Part shown: positions 1 to 6,715 of the stretch, in pieces
Layout: each line of letters starts with the position of its first letter
Numbering within the stretch: the stretch's first letter is position 1
Source of the DNA: Actinomycetota bacterium
GTDB taxonomy: Bacteria; Actinomycetota; Actinomycetes; Actinomycetales; Microbacteriaceae
Assembly: GCA_016870695.1 (NCBI GenBank)
Contig: VGAV01000083.1
Location: 1-8,421 of the forward strand
Length of the DNA stretch: 8,421 bases
Direction of reading: 5' to 3'
Notes under the pieces: generated by a model
Told to the model about the DNA's origin: nothing
The model's input: only the letters and a program-made list of their open reading frames with translations
The model's database searches: none
Position numbers and translations under genes: made by a program

Positions 1-103
1 CCTCCGCCACTGCGTCGCGGAGGCGAGCGCAGAGGGCGGCCAGGTTGCCGCAGAGAAGATTCGTGAGGCCAACGACGCGATTGCACGGCTCGTCCGTTCC
101 TGA
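1..103 (+). CDS. csoR: CsoR-family copper-sensing transcriptional repressor, C-terminal end (partial)
   Basis: Only the last 33 codons and the TGA stop are in the window; the 5' part lies off the left edge. The visible peptide starts LRHCV and ends with the helical segment AAEKIREANDAIARLVRS, typical of the third helix of CsoR/RcnR-family (DUF156) proteins. Known family members bind Cu(I) through Cys, His and Cys, the last two spaced H-x3-C. The Cys at 11-13 fits the final ligand, and base 1 is a C, consistent with the third base of a His codon immediately before LRHC. CsoR proteins are all-alpha repressors that leave their operator on binding Cu(I). The chaperone gene starts 28 bases downstream, so this gene probably heads the operon and controls it. 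The operator would lie off-window. A nickel- or formaldehyde-sensing relative is possible but unlikely given the copper neighbours. Confidence 0.85.
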   Translation, partial: LRHCVAEASAEGGQVAAEKIREANDAIARLVRS

Positions 104-118
104 TCCCGCACCGACCCC

Positions 119-125
119 AGAGGAG
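119..125 (+). promoter_or_regulatory. Ribosome binding site of the HMA chaperone
   Basis: AGAGGAG ends 6 bases before the ATG at 132. It selects this start over the in-frame ATG at 45, which lies inside the csoR coding end and has no comparable purine run. Confidence 0.7.
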
Positions 126-131
126 CAAATC

Positions 132-455
132 ATGACCGACCGCATCGACCTCGGCCTGAAAGACACCAACGCCGGCTGCGCTTGCTGCGCCACGTCCGCA
201 GCGACAGACGCACCCGCGTCCACCGCGGCGACGGTGACAGAAGACGTCCTGGTGACCGGAATGACATGCTCGCACTGCGTGTCGAGCGTCACGGAGGAGC
301 TGACTGCGATCGACGGTGTCGAGAATGTCACGGTAGACCTCAACGCCGGCGGTACGTCGCGCGTCACCATCCACAGCTTGACCCCGATCGATGCCGCCGC
401 AGTGCGGGCCGCGGTGGAGGAGGCCGGCTACACCCTGGCCGGCGCACCCGCATGA
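132..455 (+). CDS. copZ: CopZ-like HMA-domain copper chaperone with extra N-terminal Cys cluster
   Basis: A 107-residue cytosolic protein with no signal peptide or membrane segment. Residues about 36-103 form one heavy-metal-associated ferredoxin-like domain with the metal loop GMTCSHC (Cys46 and Cys49). Such domains bind one Cu(I) through the CxxC thiols and pass it to the HMA domain of a CopA ATPase. The first 35 residues are an added tail that carries a second thiol cluster, CACC (Cys16, Cys18, Cys19), followed by an Ala/Thr-rich linker. A minimal CopZ of about 70 residues lacks this tail. The start at 132 is chosen for its ribosome binding site; an ATG at 45 in the same frame would overlap csoR. 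The stop overlaps the copA start as ATGA, so translation is probably coupled and the chaperone is made with its target pump. Zinc or another soft metal is a less likely cargo. Confidence 0.88.
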   Translation: MTDRIDLGLKDTNAGCACCATSAATDAPASTAATVTEDVLVTGMTCSHCVSSVTEELTAIDGVENVTVDLNAGGTSRVTIHSLTPIDAAAVRAAVEEAGYTLAGAPA

Positions 456-2758
456 GCGCGGTCGACGTCGAACTCGATATTTCCGGGATGACATGCGCGT
501 CGTGTGCGACCCGGATTGAACGCAAGCTGAACAAGCTTCCCGGTGTGGAAGCAACGGTGAACTACGCCACCGAAAAAGCACGTGTTCGCGGGAACGACGT
601 CGACCCTGCCACCCTGATCGCCGCCGTCGAATCCGCGGGGTACCAGGCGGCTCTCCCCGCACCGCCACCGAGCGGTGATATCGATGAGAACACCCCAAAC
701 CGAGAGGACGGCGAGGTCGGGGCGCTACGGCGGCGTCTGCTGATTAGTGCCGCCCTGTCGCTGCCGGTGGCAGTGTTGTCGATGGTCCCGGCGTTGCAGT
801 TCGAGTACTGGCAGTGGCTTGCCCTCACTCTCACCGCCCCGGTGGCGGTCTGGGGCGCGTGGCCGTTCCACCGGGCCGCGGCCGTCAACGCCCGACACGG
901 CGCGGCGACCATGGACACCCTCATCAGCGTTGGCGTCATCGCCGCATTCGGGTGGTCCCTTTACGCGCTGTTCTTCGGTGGCGCAGGCGTGCCCGGCATG
1001 ACGATGACGTTCACCCTCGTCGGTACCCCGCAGGCCGGGGGCCACGAAATCTATCTGGAAGTGGCCGCGCTGGTCACCGTCTTTATCCTGGCCGGGCGGT
1101 ATGCCGAAGCGCGCGCGAGGAAATCATCGTCGGAGGCGTTACGGGCGCTGCTGGAGATGGGCGCGAAGCACGCCACGCAGCTCGTCGACGGCGCCGAACG
1201 GATGGTGCTGGTCGCGCAGCTGTCGGTCGGAGACACTGTGCTCGTTCGACCGGGGGAGAAGATTCCCTCCGACGGGCTGGTGATCGATGGTGCCTCCGCC
1301 GTCGATGCCAGCATGCTCACCGGAGAATCAGTCCCCGTCGAGGTGACGACTGGGTCGCGTGTCGTAGGAGCGACGGTGAATGTCGGCGGCCGCCTCACCG
1401 TAGAAATCACCCGGGTCGGCGCCGACACCGAGCTCGCGCGCATGCGCCGGCTGATGGAGGAAGCCCAAACCGGCAAGGCCAAGGTGCAACGCATCGCTGA
1501 CCGGGTGTCGGCCGTGTTCGTCCCGATCGTCATCGGACTTGCCGCCGCCGCCTTCGTCGGCTGGATGATCGCTGGGGCATCGCTGGAACAAGCGTTCACC
1601 GCCGCGGTCGCGACACTAATCATCGCGTGCCCGTGCGCGCTTGGCCTCGCCACCCCCACCGCCCTCTTGGTGGGCACCGGCCGGGGCTCGCAGCTGGGAA
1701 TCTTGATCCGTGGACCGCAGGTGCTGGAGCAGACCCGCACCGTCGACACCATCGTGCTCGACAAGACCGGCACCGTGACCACCGGCAAGATGACCGTCAC
1801 CACCGTTCACCCCGCCCCTGGTGTCACCCGGGACGAGCTGCTGCGGGTCGCCGCTGCGGTCGAGGCGGGCTCCGAGCATCCCGTCGCCCGCGCGATCACC
1901 GCCACCGCGCCTGGTGCATATGCGGACAGCTTCGCCTCGCACGCCGGGTTCGGTGTGCAGGGGATCGTGGACGGCGCCGCGGTGGTCGCGGGCCGCGCCT
2001 CCTGGCTGGCCGAGCAGTGGGGCATCCACCCACCGTCGGAGGCCGCAGCGGAGCTGAACACGCTCGCTCGTACCAGTACCGCAATCGCGGTCGGCCGCGA
2101 CGGGCGGTACCTGGGCGCGATCGGCGTGGCGGACACGGTGAAGCCGACCAGCTCGACCGCCATCGCACTGTTCCGCGCACTCGGGCTGCGCCCGGTGCTC
2201 CTCACCGGCGACAACGACACCACGGCCGCACGGATCGCCGCTGAGGTCGGCATCTCCGACGTGCACGCCGGCGTCACCCCCGCCGGGAAGCTCGAAGTGA
2301 TCCGCCGGCTCCAAAACGATGGCCACGTGGTCGCAATGGTCGGTGACGGCGTCAACGACGCCGCGGCCCTCGCCGCAGCCGACCTCGGCCTTGCGATGGG
2401 GGGCGGCACGGACGCGGCGATCGCCGCCAGTGACATCACGATCGTCTCCGGCGACCTGACCGTCGTGGCCGACGCGATCCGACTCTCCCGCCGCACCCTC
2501 CGCACCATCAAGAGCAATCTGTTCTGGGCCTTCGCCTACAACGTCGCCGCCATCCCGATCGCCATGGCCGGGCTGCTGAACCCGCTCGTCGCCGCGGCGG
2601 CCATGGCGCTGTCGTCGGTGTTCGTCGTGACCAACAGCCTCCGGCTGCGCCGGTTCCGCCCCGAGCCGGCACCCGTGCACATCGCCCGCACTCCCATGCC
2701 CCAACCGAACCTGAATCGTGCGCCGTGGCGGCGCACCCAGCGAAGGAGGCTCCCATGA
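452..2758 (+). CDS. copA: Copper-exporting P1B-1-type ATPase (CopA)
   Basis: A 768-residue inner-membrane pump that exports Cu(I) using ATP. Seen in order: an N-terminal HMA domain (about 4-68) with GMTCASC (Cys15, Cys18); four hydrophobic segments (about 94-115, 120-139, 155-176, 199-217); the actuator TGES (290-293); the membrane metal site CPC (393-395); the phosphorylation motif DKTGT (Asp437); the nucleotide-domain His-Pro pair (476-477); the hinge GDGVND (631-636); then YN (696-697) and MALSS (718-722) in the last two membrane segments. CPC, YN and MxxSS together are the established signature of Cu(I)-specific P1B-1 ATPases. The start at 452 overlaps the copZ stop (ATGA) and is immediately followed by the HMA domain; an upstream reading of the same frame would run through copZ in the wrong frame. 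The stop overlaps the next ATPase start, also by ATGA. An Arg/Pro-rich tail of about 35 residues follows the last membrane segment. All catalytic motifs are intact. Confidence 0.95.
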   Translation: MSAVDVELDISGMTCASCATRIERKLNKLPGVEATVNYATEKARVRGNDVDPATLIAAVESAGYQAALPAPPPSGDIDENTPNREDGEVGALRRRLLISAALSLPVAVLSMVPALQFEYWQWLALTLTAPVAVWGAWPFHRAAAVNARHGAATMDTLISVGVIAAFGWSLYALFFGGAGVPGMTMTFTLVGTPQAGGHEIYLEVAALVTVFILAGRYAEARARKSSSEALRALLEMGAKHATQLVDGAERMVLVAQLSVGDTVLVRPGEKIPSDGLVIDGASAVDASMLTGESVPVEVTTGSRVVGATVNVGGRLTVEITRVGADTELARMRRLMEEAQTGKAKVQRIADRVSAVFVPIVIGLAAAAFVGWMIAGASLEQAFTAAVATLIIACPCALGLATPTALLVGTGRGSQLGILIRGPQVLEQTRTVDTIVLDKTGTVTTGKMTVTTVHPAPGVTRDELLRVAAAVEAGSEHPVARAITATAPGAYADSFASHAGFGVQGIVDGAAVVAGRASWLAEQWGIHPPSEAAAELNTLARTSTAIAVGRDGRYLGAIGVADTVKPTSSTAIALFRALGLRPVLLTGDNDTTAARIAAEVGISDVHAGVTPAGKLEVIRRLQNDGHVVAMVGDGVNDAAALAAADLGLAMGGGTDAAIAASDITIVSGDLTVVADAIRLSRRTLRTIKSNLFWAFAYNVAAIPIAMAGLLNPLVAAAAMALSSVFVVTNSLRLRRFRPEPAPVHIARTPMPQPNLNRAPWRRTQRRRLP
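2742..2749 (+). promoter_or_regulatory. Strong ribosome binding site of copB inside the copA 3' end
   Basis: GAAGGAGG lies 5 bases before the ATG at 2755 and is embedded in the last codons of copA, where it encodes part of the Arg-rich C-terminus. It fixes the copB start at 2755 rather than an upstream in-frame ATG at 2725. Confidence 0.8.
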
Positions 2759-4905
2759 GCCAGCACGAACATCACAACCACTCGGCCCGCACGAACCACC
2801 AGGGCCACAACGCTCCGGCGGCAACGGCAGTACACGACCACGTAGCGATGGGCCACCCGCACGGCACGGATGATCGGGCACCTGCGGCGGGGCACGCCGG
2901 GCACGGTCACGCCGACCACGGCGGTCACGCCGGTCACGGTGATCACGTCGCCCGGTTCCGGCGGCTGTTCTGGATCATGCTGGTTCTCGCGGTGCCGGTC
3001 GTGGCTTTCTCCAGCATGTTCTCGATGCTGATCGGCTACCCGCTGCCGGACGCGGCGTGGGTGGGATGGGTGTCCCCGATTCTCGGGACCGTCATGTATG
3101 TCTGGGGTGGCGCCCCGTTCCTTACCGGCGCCGTCAGCGAGCTGCGCGCCCGCAAGCCCGGCATGATGCTTCTCATTGCCCTCGCGATCACCGTCGCGTT
3201 CCTCGCGTCCTGGGGGGCAAGCCTCGGGCTGTTGCACCACGAGTTGGACTTCTGGTGGGAGCTGGCGCTGCTGGTCGTAATCATGCTTCTCGGACACTGG
3301 ATCGAGATGCGATCCCTCGCCCAGACCACCTCCGCCCTCGACTCCCTCGCCGCGCTCCTGCCCGACGAGGCCGAGAAGGTGGACGGGGAAACCACCGTCA
3401 CCGTCGCCCCCGCTGAGCTGCAGGTCGGTGACGTGGTTGTGGTCCGCCCCGGTGGGCGGGTTCCCGCGGACGGGCGGATCGTGCAGGGCTCGGCCAGCAT
3501 GGACGAGTCGATGATCACCGGAGAATCCCGCCCCGTTCGCCGCGGCGACGGCGATCAGGTCGTCGCCGGCACGGTCGCCACCGACTCCGGAGTTCGCGTA
3601 GAAATCACCGCGGTCGGGCAGGACACCGCCCTCGCGGGCATCCAAAAGCTCGTCACTGAGGCTCAAAACTCCTCCTCTCGCGCGCAGCGGCTCGCGGACC
3701 GTGCTGCGGGGTGGCTGTTCTGGTTCGCGCTCGGCGCGGCCGCGGTCACCGCCTTGGTGTGGTCCCTGGTGGGATTCCCCGACGAAGCGGTCATCCGCAC
3801 CATCACCGTTCTGGTCATCGCCTGCCCGCACGCCTTGGGACTGGCGATCCCGCTCGTCGTGTCGATCGCCACGGAGCGTGCCGCGCGCGGCGGTGTTCTG
3901 ATCAAGGACCGTCTCGCGCTGGAAAGCATGCGCACCGTCGACACGGTGCTGTTCGACAAGACCGGCACACTCACCAAGGGAACGCCGGCCGTCACCGCGA
4001 TCGACCCTGCCGAAGGGGTCGATGCAGACGAACTGCTGGCCTTGGCCGCCGCCGCCGAGGCGGACTCTGAACACCCCCTTGCTCGGGCGATCGTGAACGC
4101 CGCGAAAGAGAAGCAGCTCACCGTCCCCTCCTCCAACGACTTTGAATCGTCACCGGCCGTCGGTGTCCGCGCGCAGGTCACCGGGCGCACCGTCCAGGTC
4201 GGCGGCCCCTACATGCTCGAGCAGGAGAAGGCCGCTGAGCGGTCGATCGCGAACGAGTGGCGCAACGAGGGTGCGATCATCCTCCACGTCCTCATCGACG
4301 GGCAGGTGGCAGGAGCGCTGCGCCTGGCGGACGAGATCCGCCCTGAATCGCGCGCCGCGGTCGACGCGCTGCACCAGCGGGGCGTGCAGGTGGTCATGAT
4401 CACCGGAGACGCCGAAGCGGTTGCCGCATCCGTCGCCGCCGACCTCGGCATCGACCGCTACTTCGCCGGGGTCCGCCCCGAAGACAAAGCATCCAAGGTC
4501 AAGCAGCTTCAGAACGAATCCCGCAAGGTCGCCATGGTTGGTGACGGGGTGAACGACGCACCCGCCCTCGCGCAAGCCGATGTCGGTATCGCCATCGGCG
4601 CGGGCACCGATGTCGCCATCGCGTCCGCCGGGGTCATCCTCGCCAGCGACGACCCCCGCTCCGTGCTGTCCGTGATCGACCTGTCGCGGGCCAGCTATCG
4701 GAAGATGAAGCAGAACCTGTGGTGGGCCGCCGGATACAACCTCGTCTCCGTCCCCCTCGCCGCCGGAGTGCTCGCCCCTATCGGGTTCGTCCTCCCCATG
4801 TCCGTCGGAGCGATCCTGATGTCGCTGTCCACGATCGTCGTCGCACTCAACGCGCAACTTCTTCGCCGGCTCGACCTCAGCCCGCAAGCCGTCGCCGCGA
4901 AGTAG
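2755..4905 (+). CDS. copB: P1B-3-type copper-translocating ATPase with His-rich N-terminus (CopB)
   Basis: A 716-residue membrane pump. The first 64 residues hold 17 His and no HMA domain; His recurs about every third residue between 47 and 64. Hydrophobic segments begin near residue 71. Core motifs are the actuator TGES (255-258), the membrane site CPH (357-359), DKTGT with phospho-acceptor Asp401, the His-Pro pair (440-441) and GDGVND (596-601). The final membrane segments carry GYN and MSLST with a following NA. CPH plus MSxST is the established signature of the CopB/P1B-3 group, and characterised members move copper, with reports of Cu(II) preference in some and Cu(I) in others. The start at 2755 has an excellent ribosome binding site and overlaps the copA stop by ATGA, so both pumps should be co-translated. 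Substrate oxidation state cannot be read from sequence. Silver export is a possible side activity. Confidence 0.92.
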   Translation: MSQHEHHNHSARTNHQGHNAPAATAVHDHVAMGHPHGTDDRAPAAGHAGHGHADHGGHAGHGDHVARFRRLFWIMLVLAVPVVAFSSMFSMLIGYPLPDAAWVGWVSPILGTVMYVWGGAPFLTGAVSELRARKPGMMLLIALAITVAFLASWGASLGLLHHELDFWWELALLVVIMLLGHWIEMRSLAQTTSALDSLAALLPDEAEKVDGETTVTVAPAELQVGDVVVVRPGGRVPADGRIVQGSASMDESMITGESRPVRRGDGDQVVAGTVATDSGVRVEITAVGQDTALAGIQKLVTEAQNSSSRAQRLADRAAGWLFWFALGAAAVTALVWSLVGFPDEAVIRTITVLVIACPHALGLAIPLVVSIATERAARGGVLIKDRLALESMRTVDTVLFDKTGTLTKGTPAVTAIDPAEGVDADELLALAAAAEADSEHPLARAIVNAAKEKQLTVPSSNDFESSPAVGVRAQVTGRTVQVGGPYMLEQEKAAERSIANEWRNEGAIILHVLIDGQVAGALRLADEIRPESRAAVDALHQRGVQVVMITGDAEAVAASVAADLGIDRYFAGVRPEDKASKVKQLQNESRKVAMVGDGVNDAPALAQADVGIAIGAGTDVAIASAGVILASDDPRSVLSVIDLSRASYRKMKQNLWWAAGYNLVSVPLAAGVLAPIGFVLPMSVGAILMSLSTIVVALNAQLLRRLDLSPQAVAAK
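2893..2949 (+). repeat. Degenerate short repeat encoding the period-3 His tract of CopB
   Basis: Variants of GGTCACGCCG and GACCACGGC recur here and encode His at residues 47, 50, 52, 55, 58, 61 and 64 of CopB. The copies are imperfect, so it looks like a low-complexity metal-binding tail that may vary in length between strains rather than a structured DNA element. Confidence 0.5.
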
Positions 4906-4935
4906 TTTCCCCGCGCCCGCAACCCCCGGGTCGCG

Positions 4936-4969
4936 CTCGGCGCCCGCTTTTATCGTGGCAGGCGCCGGG
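4936..4969 (+). repeat. Inverted repeat (hairpin A) upstream of the copper storage gene
   Basis: CGGCGCC at 4938-4944 pairs with GGCGCCG at 4961-4967, extended to 9 pairs by T4937-G4968 and C4936-G4969, around a 16-base loop that contains TTTTATCGT. It lies in the 92-base gap between copB and the Cys-rich storage gene. There is no following T tract, so a classic terminator is not supported. Its right arm overlaps hairpin B. Confidence 0.4.
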
Positions 4970-4981
4970 GACGGTCCCCGG
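4965..4981 (+). repeat. Perfect inverted repeat (hairpin B) abutting the storage gene's ribosome binding site
   Basis: CCGGGGAC at 4965-4972 and GTCCCCGG at 4974-4981 are perfect 8-base arms with a single central G. It could be an operator (dyad symmetry with a one-base centre), or a hairpin partner exclusive with the upstream repeat. A 1-base loop cannot close fully in RNA, so an RNA form would lose inner pairs. The arms run G-then-C, unlike the C-tract then G-tract arrangement usual for CsoR operators. It ends on the first base of the ribosome binding site GGAAAGG. Confidence 0.45.
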
Positions 4982-4997
4982 GAAAGGACCAGCGACC

Positions 4998-5402
4998 ATG
5001 ACTGCTGTTGACCAGATGCTCACCACGCACCCCAAGGCCGGAACCATTGACGCTGCGGACGCCCTCGCCCGCTGTATCCAGGCGTGCATCGAGTGCGCGC
5101 AGACCTGCACCGCGTGTGCCGACGCTTGCTTGTCGGAGGACATGGTGGCCGAGCTGGTGACGTGCATCACCAAGAACGCCAACTGCGCCGACGTATGCGC
5201 CGCGACCGGTGCGGTGCTTTCTCGACAGACGACGGTGGACGCCGATGTGGTTCGCGCTGTTGTGGAGGCGTGCCGCACCGCGTGTGCCTCCTGCGCGCAG
5301 GAATGCGAGCAGCACGCCGACATGCACGAGCACTGCCGCGTCTGCGCAGAGGCGTGCCGTCGCTGTGAGCAGGCGTGCACCGACCTTCTCGCGGCGTTGT
5401 AA
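4998..5402 (+). CDS. csp3: Four-helix-bundle copper storage protein, cytosolic Csp3-like (DUF326)
   Basis: A 134-residue protein with 18 Cys at 26, 30, 33, 37, 40, 44, 56, 63, 67, 92, 96, 99, 103, 113, 116, 120, 123 and 127, mostly spaced 3 or 4 apart along predicted helices. This is the hallmark of Csp copper storage proteins, in which thiols lining the core of a four-helix bundle hold many Cu(I) ions; characterised Csp3 proteins also have about 18 core Cys. No Tat or Sec signal is present, so it should be cytosolic like Csp3 rather than exported like Csp1. The start ATG at 4998 has GGAAAGG about 10 bases upstream. Longer in-frame readings would overlap copB and are rejected. Its place behind two efflux pumps suggests it buffers copper inside the cell. 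The gap upstream contains two overlapping inverted repeats and may give it separate control. Confidence 0.9.
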   Translation: MTAVDQMLTTHPKAGTIDAADALARCIQACIECAQTCTACADACLSEDMVAELVTCITKNANCADVCAATGAVLSRQTTVDADVVRAVVEACRTACASCAQECEQHADMHEHCRVCAEACRRCEQACTDLLAAL

Positions 5403-5464
5403 CCGCGGCACACCAACGACCCACCCCGACGGGTCCAGAGCCCGCCGTCACTGCCGGGAAAAGT

Positions 5465-5470
5465 TAGCCT
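5465..5470 (+). promoter_or_regulatory. Possible -10 element before the DUF6153 gene
   Basis: TAGCCT sits in a short AT-richer island (AAAAGTTAGCCTAGAAAT, 5458-5475) that stands out from the GC-rich surroundings, 23 bases before the ATG. No convincing -35 box is seen at 16-18 bases upstream, so this is tentative. Confidence 0.2.
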
Positions 5471-5481
5471 AGAAATCCATC

Positions 5482-5487
5482 AGGAGG
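5482..5487 (+). promoter_or_regulatory. Ribosome binding site of the DUF6153 gene
   Basis: AGGAGG lies 5 bases before the ATG at 5493. The in-frame GTG at 5487 begins inside this site, so it is not a credible start. Confidence 0.75.
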
Positions 5488-5492
5488 TGAGA

Positions 5493-5960
5493 ATGTCGCT
5501 GATTGCCCTTGCACACCAGTTGCGTGGCCAGCGCGCGGTCACCCGCACCCTCCTGATGATGCTGGCTGTCGTCGGCGCCGTCATCGCGGGGCTCCTGGCC
5601 ATGCACTCCCTCAACACCCACGCCACCACCGCCGGCCACGGCGGCACGGTGGCCGTCAGCGCCGAGCCGGCACCACCCAGCGCCCACCACGACGCCTCTC
5701 CCGGTACCGCAGCGGTGAACACCACCACCGCCGCCACGGATCATGCAGGCTGCACCGACTGCGGCGACGATCACGCGATGACCTGGATGGTCTGCGTTCT
5801 CGCGCTGCTTGTCAGCGTGATCCTGTTCGCGCGGCTGCGGATCGGCTGGCGGATCACCCTGCGAGACGACGTACTCGCCATGATCCACCCCCGATCGCCC
5901 GCATCGGCCCACCCGGTTCCGCCGCCCTCACTTACCGTTCTCTGCATCAGTCGCACGTGA
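5493..5960 (+). CDS. DUF6153 family two-TM membrane protein with CxxC/His extracytoplasmic loop
   Basis: A 155-residue protein of unknown function that matches the general plan of actinobacterial DUF6153 proteins. A basic N-terminus (Arg11, Arg14, Arg18) precedes a membrane segment at about 18-38. A long loop follows, with seven His (38, 43, 49, 65, 66, 84, 94) and the motif GCTDCGDDH (Cys87, Cys90, His94). A second membrane segment (about 97-114) contains Cys101, then comes an Arg-rich tail. By the positive-inside rule both ends should be cytoplasmic and the Cys/His loop external. The N-terminal hydrophobic stretch has no lipobox, so it is better read as an anchor than a cleaved signal. The start at 5493 is set by AGGAGG. 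Its position between a copper storage gene and a DUF305 lipoprotein suggests metal binding or sensing at the outer face. That is inference; no activity is established for this family to my knowledge. Confidence 0.8.
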   Translation: MSLIALAHQLRGQRAVTRTLLMMLAVVGAVIAGLLAMHSLNTHATTAGHGGTVAVSAEPAPPSAHHDASPGTAAVNTTTAATDHAGCTDCGDDHAMTWMVCVLALLVSVILFARLRIGWRITLRDDVLAMIHPRSPASAHPVPPPSLTVLCISRT

Positions 5961-5964
5961 TGAC

Positions 5965-5993
5965 GCGTCCGCCCGCCTCCATGCGGGCAACGC
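5965..5993 (+). repeat. Small inverted repeat downstream of the DUF6153 gene
   Basis: GCCCGC (5971-5976) pairs with GCGGGC (5983-5988) around CTCCAT, and flanking GCGT/ACGC add four pairs after a small internal loop. It begins five bases after the DUF6153 stop. No T tract follows, so it may be a weak terminator or an mRNA-processing hairpin. The remaining bases to the DUF305 start show nothing else recognisable. Confidence 0.35.
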
Positions 5994-6035
5994 ACCTTCC
6001 GGCTCGACAACCGTCGCGCCTCATCACTGACTAAT

Positions 6036-6040
6036 GGAGA
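6036..6040 (+). promoter_or_regulatory. Ribosome binding site deciding the DUF305 start
   Basis: GGAGA is 8 bases before the ATG at 6049. The in-frame ATG at 6034 overlaps this site and has no purine-rich site of its own, so the lipoprotein signal begins at 6049. Confidence 0.6.
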
Positions 6041-6048
6041 ACACCACC

Positions 6049-6651
6049 ATGAACACCCGCGCCGCGGCGACCGCCGCGCTCACCCTCACCAGCCTTCTCG
6101 TCCTCGCCGGATGCTCCGGCGGAACCACCTCCGGCGGCAGCATGCCCGGAATGGACCACGGAAGCAGCAGCAGCGCTACCCCCGCGCAATCTGCTGACGC
6201 CAACGAAGCGGACGTCATGTTCGCCACCATGATGATCGAGCACCACACGCAAGCGATCGAGATGTCCGACACCCTCCTGGCCAAAGACGGCATCGACGAG
6301 CGGGTGACCGCGCTGGCGGAGCAGATCAAGGCCGCCCAGGAACCTGAAATCGCGCAGATGGAAGGCTGGTTGGAGGACTGGGGCGCCAGCGCCCCCGACA
6401 CCGGCAGCATGGACCACGGCGGCGGCATGATGAGCGAAGAAGACATGCAGTCGCTCGAGCAGGCCACCGGTACGGACGCTGCCCGCCTGTTCCTCCAGCA
6501 AATGATCGAGCACCACCGCGGTGCGATCGAGATGGCGCAAGAAGAAACCGGCAACGGCCAAAACAGTGACGCCGTCGCCCTGGCCAACCAGATCGTCGAA
6601 TCGCAAACGTCCGAGATCGCCACCATGGAGGAGCTTCTGGCCACTCTCTGA
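6049..6651 (+). CDS. DUF305 domain lipoprotein, internally duplicated, with Met/His motifs
   Basis: A 200-residue exported lipoprotein. The signal peptide ends in a lipobox LAGC (residues 19-22), so Cys22 should be lipidated and the protein anchored on the outer face of the membrane. The mature part holds two DUF305 half-repeats: MIEHHTQAIEM (about 62-72) and MIEHHRGAIEM (about 152-162), each followed further on by an EIAxME helix (100-105 and 189-194). Met/His-rich stretches precede each half: MPGMDHG (32-38) and MDHGGGMM (121-128). DUF305 proteins have a ferritin-like helical fold and are repeatedly found next to copper genes; the HH and M/H motifs suit copper binding, but the biochemical role is not settled. 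It lies between DUF6153 and the F510_1955 lipoprotein, apparently in one operon. The lipobox makes it a likely substrate of Lgt and LspA, and an lspA lies nearby on the opposite strand. Confidence 0.92.
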   Translation: MNTRAAATAALTLTSLLVLAGCSGGTTSGGSMPGMDHGSSSSATPAQSADANEADVMFATMMIEHHTQAIEMSDTLLAKDGIDERVTALAEQIKAAQEPEIAQMEGWLEDWGASAPDTGSMDHGGGMMSEEDMQSLEQATGTDAARLFLQQMIEHHRGAIEMAQEETGNGQNSDAVALANQIVESQTSEIATMEELLATL

Positions 6652-6657
6652 TCACCC

Positions 6658-6692
6658 GTGGTGGGGCGCGGAAAGCCACCGCACCCCACCAC
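6658..6692 (+). repeat. Long imperfect inverted repeat between the two lipoprotein genes
   Basis: The arm 6658-6671 (GTGGTGGGGCGCGG) pairs with 6679-6692 over 14 positions with a single C-A mismatch and a 7-base loop, starting seven bases after the DUF305 stop. No T tract follows. It could be a GC-rich intra-operon terminator, an mRNA stabiliser that lowers downstream expression, or a protein-binding dyad. It ends 23 bases before the next start codon. Confidence 0.55.
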
Positions 6693-6715
6693 CGGATCAG
6701 ACGAAACGCACCCCC

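Noticed and set aside
182..451. Upstream extension of the copA frame (open from 182).
   Set aside because: It overlaps copZ out of frame, gives Arg-rich shadow sequence with no domain, and lacks the ATGA coupling and HMA-proximal start found at 452.
2536..4074. Long minus-strand open frame opposite copA/copB (512 codons), and a similar one at 1616-2881.
   Set aside because: Both lie wholly or largely antisense to clear ATPase genes, have Gly/Asp/Arg-rich low-complexity products with no motif, and are typical of GC-rich codon bias.
4921..4932. ACCCCCGGGT before the storage gene as a CsoR operator.
   Set aside because: It has a C-tract then G-tract but is short and lacks the longer flanking symmetry expected; too weak to call.
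5418..5435. GACCC/GGGTC hairpin after the storage gene as a terminator.
   Set aside because: Only a 5-base stem with an 8-base loop and no T tract.
6004..6035. Promoter for the DUF305 gene (TCGACA ... ACTAAT).
   Set aside because: Spacing is about 20 bases and the -10 would run into the ribosome binding site, so it is not convincing.
6034..6048. Earlier in-frame ATG for the DUF305 gene.
   Set aside because: It overlaps the ribosome binding site that serves the ATG at 6049 and has no site of its own.
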